Below are positions 60,101-64,000 of a stretch of DNA of 64,000 bases, piece after piece. This DNA is from CAVTWH01 sp963850915 (GTDB lineage: Bacteria; Actinomycetota; Actinomycetes; Mycobacteriales; Micromonosporaceae), in assembly GCA_963850915.1 (NCBI GenBank), contig CAWKND010000004.1, positions 1,116,001-1,180,000 on the forward strand. Reading direction: 5' to 3'. Below the pieces are notes generated by a model. It saw only the letters and a list, made by a program, of their open reading frames with translations, was not told the DNA's origin and searched no databases. The first letter of the stretch is position 1; the number at the start of each line of letters is the position of its first letter. The position numbers and the translations under genes are program-made.

Positions 60101-60305
60101 GTGAACGTGCCGCCTCGGTTGCGGACGGCGCTGCCGTCCATCGAGCGGGGACTGGGCGCGTCACCGACGACCATCCAGTGGGTCGTGTCCGGGTACGGGC
60201 TGACCGTCGGGGCTGGCCCTGGTGCCAGCTGGGCGACTCGGAGACACGCTGGGCCGACGCCGAATGCTCCTGATCGGGTTGTCGGCATTCGTGGGGAGCG
60301 AGATC
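60101..60305 (+). pseudogene. N-terminal remnant of an MFS (EmrB/QacA-type) transporter
   Basis: TALPSIERGLGASPTTIQWVVSGYGLTVG is the classic first part of a DHA2-family drug exporter. It continues in the +1 frame from about 60205 as LALVPAGRLGDTLGRRRMLLIGLSAFVGSEIG, with one extra G in a GGGG run near 60203. After that the transporter sequence stops, so more than 80% of the gene is missing. The following 60306-60499 shows no gene apart from a ribosome site at its end. Confidence 0.7.
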
Positions 60306-60499
60306 GGCGGGTTCAGCCGGAGCGGGCCGAAATCGGCTGCGACCCCACGATCCGGGCATCGCCGGGCGACCAGGTACCTCTACTATGGACCGGGTTACGT
60401 CCGTGGCCGGCAGGCGTTGTCCTGCGCCATGGGCCTGCAGGTTTCCCGTGCGAGAGGGCAAGCCGGTACTTGGCCGGGATGGCAGGAGGTCGCGCCGTC

Positions 60500-62558
60500 A
60501 TGCATCCCGGCCCCGGCCACCACATGCGCCCGTTCGGTGGCGATCCAACGGTTACGAAGCAGCGCGTACGGCCGGGCACCATCGCCAGGATCGTGCGGTA
60601 CGCGCGGCCGTACCGGTGGCAGCTGACCATCTTCCTGGTGGCCGCGGCGCTGGACGCGGTGATCATGGTGACCATCCCGGTACTGCTCGGGGTGGTCATC
60701 GATCGTGGCGTACTGCCGAAGCGAGCCGATGTCGTCCTCGGCATCGCCGCCCTCGTCGCCGGGCTGGCGATTCTCGACGCCTTCTTCACCTTCGTCCAGC
60801 GCTGGTACACCGCCCGGGTCGGCGAAGGCCTCATCTATGACCTGCGTACCCAGGTGTTCGCGCACGTCCAGCGGCAGCCGATCGCGTTCTTCACCCGGGC
60901 GCACACCGGCTCGCTGGTCAGCCGGCTGAACGGAGACGTGATCGGCGCGCAGCAGGCGCTGACCTCGACACTGGTGTCCACAGTCTCGAGCACGCTCCAG
61001 GTGATTCTGGTGCTGTTGACGATGTTCTACTTCTCCTGGCTGGTCACCGTCATCGCGTTGGTACTGATCCCGCTGTTCATCATCCCGGCCCGCCTGGTCG
61101 GGCGCCGGCTGCAGTTGCTGACTCAAGAGTCGATGCAGCTGGACGCCGCCATGGGATCGACGATGACGGAGCGGTTCAACGTCGCCGGCGCGATGCTCGC
61201 GAAGCTGTTCGGCCGGCCGCGCGAAGAGATCGGCCTATTCGCCGATCGGGCCGCGAAGGTCAGAGACATCGGCGTGGTACGGGCGATGTACGGCAGCACG
61301 CTCTTCATTGGCTTGACGCTGCTCGCCTCGCTGTCCACTGCGGTGATCTACGGCGGCGGTGGCATCCTCGTCGTCCGGGGCGCTTTCCAGGTCGGCACCA
61401 TGGTGTCCCTGGCGATGCTGCTGAACAGGCTGTACGGCCCGATTACGGCACTCTCCAACGTGCAGGTCGACGCGATGACCGCGCTGGTCAGTTTTGACCG
61501 CGTGTTCGAGGTGCTCGACTTGACGCCGCTGATCGAGGACCGGCCCGACGCGGTACCGCTGACGCTCGCGCCACGGGTCAACGGGCCGCAGGGCAACGGG
61601 CCGCAGGGCAACGGGTCGAGTGGCTCCGCCGGCTCGGCCGTGGACATCGTGTTCGACCACGTCTCGTTCCACTACCCGGCCGCGTCCGAGGTCTCGCTCG
61701 CGTCGCTGGAGTCGATCGCACTGCCCGTACCCGAACGTTCCGGCGTCCGGATGGGGGTACTCCACGACGTCAGCTTCACCGCTCCCGCGCGGCAGATGAC
61801 AGCCTTGGTCGGCCCGTCCGGAGCGGGCAAGACGACGATCACTCATCTGGTTTCCCGGCTCTACGATCCCAGCGAAGGCACGGTCCGCATCGGTGGATTC
61901 GACCTGCGGAGCGTGACCCAGGAATCGTTGCGCGACGCGGTCGGCGTGGTGACCCAGGACGCGCACATGTACCACGACACGATCCGGACCAACCTCCTCT
62001 ACGCCCGCCCGGATGCGAGCCAGGCGGAGCTGATCGGAGGCATGTCGGGCGGCCCGCATCTGGGACCTGATCGCTTCGCTACCGGACGGGCTGGACACGA
62101 TTGTGGGCGACCGCGGCTACCGGCTGTCCGGCGGCGAGAAACAGCGGCTGGCCCTCGCCCGGCTGCTGCTGAAGGAGCCTGCCGTCGTGGTACTCGACGA
62201 GGCCACCGCGCACCTGGACTCCGAGTCCGAGTCGGCGGTACAACAAGCACTGAGAACCGCGTTGGCCGGGCGTACTTCGCTGGTCATCGCCCATCGGCTG
62301 TCCACCATCCGCGACGCGGACCAGATACTCGTCATCGATGACGGCCGGGTCCGTGAGTGCGGTAAGCACGACGAGCTGCTCTCCGCCGGCGGGCTGTACG
62401 CGGACCTGTACCGGACCCAGTTCAGGCGTCAGGAGCCCGTCGGTACCGGCGTGCGGCTCGGGCCGCCCGGAGGGCATGTCCCGCCGCCCCGACCGCCGGG
62501 TGGTCCCGGCCTACCTCCGCCGGGCAGACCGTGGCCCGGGCCGCCCGGCCCGGTGTAG
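60500..62558 (+). CDS. ABC exporter, fused permease-ATPase (frameshifted)
   Basis: A half-size ABC exporter. From the ATG at 60500 (AGGAGG upstream) come six membrane helices (WQLTIFLVAAALDAVIMVTIPVLLG and on) and an ATPase with Walker A GPSGAGKTT. At about 62036 one extra G breaks the frame (QAELI then off). The +1 frame goes on as ACRAARIWDLIASLPDGLDT, YRLSGGEKQRLALARLLL (signature), VVVLDEAT (Walker B) and IAHRLSTI. A Pro/Gly-rich tail ends the protein. Repaired length is about 685 aa. As written the product would lack the signature and Walker B and be inactive. It probably exports a lipid or metabolite. Confidence 0.85.
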
Positions 62559-62573
62559 CCGGTCCGGTATGGC

Positions 62574-63743
62574 TCAGTGCCGCGCGGCCGGCCGGTGCAG
62601 CCATCCGACCAAGTCGGGTGGAGCGAACCGGGCGACCCGTTCGTGGTACCACGCCAGCTCCTGCTCGCTGAGAAGTTCGCGTCCGGCACCCGACGTACCC
62701 CGCCGGAAGAACAACGCGTTGTTGGCCGCGACCCCGGGCGGTGGTGGGACGAGGATGTCGTCGCGGGCCTTCATGCGCTCGAACGTGGCCGCCTCGACAA
62801 GTGCGGGCCAGGACCGTTGCGCGACAGCGATCCCGAGCCTGTCCGCGAGCTGGCGCATCTGCGGCTCCAGGCTGGACAGCAGGTCGTCGTAGTGCACCAG
62901 TACCACGTTCGGATCAGCTCGCCGGGCCCATGCCTCGGACAGGTGCCGCATGGTGGCGGGGAGCGAGGCAGCGTGGGGCAGACCGTCGGCGTGGCCGATC
63001 CACTCGAGCAGGGCCTCGCGCAGCTGCTCAGGTGACACGTCCGGCGCTCGCGGCGCGGGAGGCGGTCCAGGAGGCGCGAACCCATGCGGCGCGGGAGGCG
63101 GTCCAGGAGGCGCGAAGCCATGCGGCGCGGGAGGCGGCGTGGGACGCGCGAACCCCTGCGGTGCGGGAGGCGTTGACGCGTGCGGCATCGCCGGCGGCCC
63201 ATGGGGTGGGGGCGGCGATCCAGGGGGCCACGGCGGCCTGCCGGGTCCGAAGGGTCCAGGGTTCCCGGGAGGTGTGGACCCGCCGGGTGGCGGCGGGGCC
63301 GGCGGAGGTCCCATCAGTCGGTCTTGGTGGTACATCGACACGAACGCATCGACCGGATGCCGGGCCGTCACCACGTAGGTGACCCGTGCGTCGGAAGGAA
63401 TCCCGGCGAGCGGTGTATGCGTCTTGATGAAGCGCCGGTGTTGCTGCGCGGCCAGTTGAGCGTCGACGTGCTGCGGCGGTACGTCCGGCGTGTCCAGCCA
63501 CGGCGACAGCCGCCAGAGCGGAGCGGGCAGGTCCGGCGTCTGGAAGATCAGCAGTGCACAGATCATCTGCATCCAGGTCGTCCCGGACTTGCGCGGGGTA
63601 CTGATCACGATGTCCCCGGCCCGGAAGGGAAAGTCCAGCCACCGGCGGCGGTCCTCAATGGACGGCTGGTGGTGCATCGGGGCGGCGGCCACGCGGTGAG
63701 CGTAGCGAAGGCCGGTCAGCACCGCCGTCCCGCGCGAAGGCAT
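62574..63743 (-). CDS. PAPS-dependent sulfotransferase with proline-rich repeat insertion
   Basis: A 389-aa sulfotransferase. The PAPS 5'-phosphosulfate loop is DIVISTPRKSGTTWMQ, followed by RFIKTHTPLAGIP and the 3'-phosphate site TARHPVDAFVSMYHQD. An insertion of about 89 residues rich in Pro and Gly, with 12-residue repeats (APHGFAPPGPPP), splits the domain (63046-63312). The fold then resumes (SPEQLREALLEWIGHADG, NVVLVHYDDLLSSLE, FFRRGTSGAGRELLSE). The start is uncertain: the ATG at 63743 gives a normal N-terminus, while longer frames would crowd the divergent gene at 63851. It sulfates a small molecule; the neighbour is a type III PKS. Confidence 0.83.
   Translation of the reverse strand: MPSRGTAVLTGLRYAHRVAAAPMHHQPSIEDRRRWLDFPFRAGDIVISTPRKSGTTWMQMICALLIFQTPDLPAPLWRLSPWLDTPDVPPQHVDAQLAAQQHRRFIKTHTPLAGIPSDARVTYVVTARHPVDAFVSMYHQDRLMGPPPAPPPPGGSTPPGNPGPFGPGRPPWPPGSPPPPHGPPAMPHASTPPAPQGFARPTPPPAPHGFAPPGPPPAPHGFAPPGPPPAPRAPDVSPEQLREALLEWIGHADGLPHAASLPATMRHLSEAWARRADPNVVLVHYDDLLSSLEPQMRQLADRLGIAVAQRSWPALVEAATFERMKARDDILVPPPPGVAANNALFFRRGTSGAGRELLSEQELAWYHERVARFAPPDLVGWLHRPAARH
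63052..63171. repeat. 36-bp tandem repeat inside the sulfotransferase gene
   Basis: Three full copies (63052-63087, 63088-63123, 63124-63159) and a 12-bp partial copy. Copy 2 differs from copy 1 by one base (aac/aag near its end). The unit encodes 12 residues (APHGFAPPGPPP). Frame-preserving length suggests slippage in a tolerated linker. Confidence 0.85.
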
Positions 63744-63850
63744 CGGTACGAATGATTCGATCGGGCCTGGTGCCTCGGGCGGCAGCGCCGTAGCCTGTGG
63801 GTGGTCCAGGCTCGGGGCGTCTGGCATCCAACGGGGGAAGAGCTCTCTAC

Positions 63851-64000
63851 ATGATTCGTCATGAACATGTGCTGGGGCATGGTGACACTCGCGACCCAGC
63901 TGGTTTGGGCGACGCGACAGCGGTGATCGCGTCCGTCGGAAGCGCGTTTCCGGACAGATCCTATTCACAGGCCGAGATCGGGGCTCTCCTCGGCCTGGAG
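63851..64000 (+). CDS. Probable type III polyketide synthase, N-terminal part (cut by window end)
   Basis: An open frame of 50 codons running off the end. ATG follows GGGGGAAGAG. After MIRHEHVLGHGDTRDPAGLG, the segment ATAVIASVGSAFPDRSYSQA followed by EIGALLGLE fits the start of bacterial chalcone/stilbene synthase-type enzymes such as the mycobacterial Pks10/Pks11 group (VIAxVxxAxPxxxYSQxEI). These condense malonyl-CoA units onto a starter to make pyrones or resorcinols. The active-site Cys and later motifs lie outside the window, so the call rests on the N-terminus only. It is divergent from the sulfotransferase gene. Confidence 0.6.
   Translation, partial: MIRHEHVLGHGDTRDPAGLGDATAVIASVGSAFPDRSYSQAEIGALLGLE

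Noticed and set aside
63052..63171. 36-bp repeats considered as a CRISPR array
   Set aside because: Copies are contiguous without spacers and encode an in-frame 12-residue peptide repeat in the sulfotransferase.
1..64000. Prophage, integrative element or insertion sequence
   Set aside because: No integrase, transposase, phage structural gene, tRNA-linked attachment repeat or terminal inverted repeat was seen. The module and CBM fragments look like local recombination leftovers.

Overview
The window is high-GC, densely coded DNA from a Gram-positive actinomycete. The signs are strong third-position G/C, frequent GTG starts, ATGA/GTGA stop-start overlaps, SARP/AfsR-type and XRE-NB-ARC regulators, SigE-type and ECF41-type sigma factors, and many secreted carbohydrate-active enzymes. 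The marked use of GTAC-containing codon pairs (Gly-Thr as ggtacc, Arg-Thr as cgtacc) fits Micromonosporaceae, but that family is an inference. I saw no rRNA, tRNA, integrase, transposase, CRISPR array or replication origin.

0-25 kb is a sugar-catabolism island. A four-gene operon (86-3985: enolase-superfamily dehydratase, metal-dependent cyclase, U32-like protein, Gfo/Idh oxidoreductase) is followed by a LacI regulator (4000-5121, minus). Next come two long operons that converge. The plus-strand operon (5282-15636) encodes an ABC sugar importer, three putative glycosidases or propeller proteins without signal peptides, L-rhamnose isomerase, a fucose/arabinose-isomerase-like protein and L-rhamnose mutarotase. 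The minus-strand operon (21928 to 15704) encodes rhamnulose-1-phosphate aldolase/lactaldehyde dehydrogenase, rhamnulokinase, a LutA-LutB fusion and LutC. Together they take rhamnose through rhamnulose and rhamnulose-1-P to DHAP and lactaldehyde, then lactate and pyruvate. Both operons begin with nearly the same LacI-type operator (TGAAACGGTwCA), and they meet at a 16-bp tandem repeat. A second LacI gene is divergent from an SDR / zinc-dehydrogenase / FucU operon, across two perfect GGTAAACGTTTACC palindromes.

25-50 kb holds a SigE-type sigma factor with its partner membrane protein, then mostly exported proteins: a Tat-exported phospholipase C (frameshifted), a lamin-tail/propeller protein, a GH3 beta-glucosidase with three discoidin domains (frameshifted), a GH12 cellulase and a GH16 glucanase. 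Between them lie an SDR, an S66 peptidase, an unknown four-TM membrane protein, an XRE-NB-ARC-TPR regulator, a hydrolase, an orphan Imm5-like immunity protein and small remnants of CBM2 and discoidin genes.

50-64 kb holds an AfsR/SARP regulator, a coiled-coil protein, a luciferase-like oxidoreductase, a GT-C-like membrane protein, a PhzF enzyme, an ECF41 sigma factor divergent from its typical carboxymuconolactone-decarboxylase partner, an MFS remnant, a frameshifted ABC exporter, a sulfotransferase with a proline-rich repeat insertion and, cut by the window end, the start of a probable type III polyketide synthase. The type III PKS / PAPS-sulfotransferase neighbourhood resembles the sulfation pair known from caprazamycin-type clusters and is the most system-like accessory signal here.

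Four otherwise intact reading frames are each broken by a net +1 base (near 28825, 32080, 60203 and 62036). One genome with four same-sign single-base insertions suggests assembly error, and this also bears on how the LutA-LutB fusion should be read.
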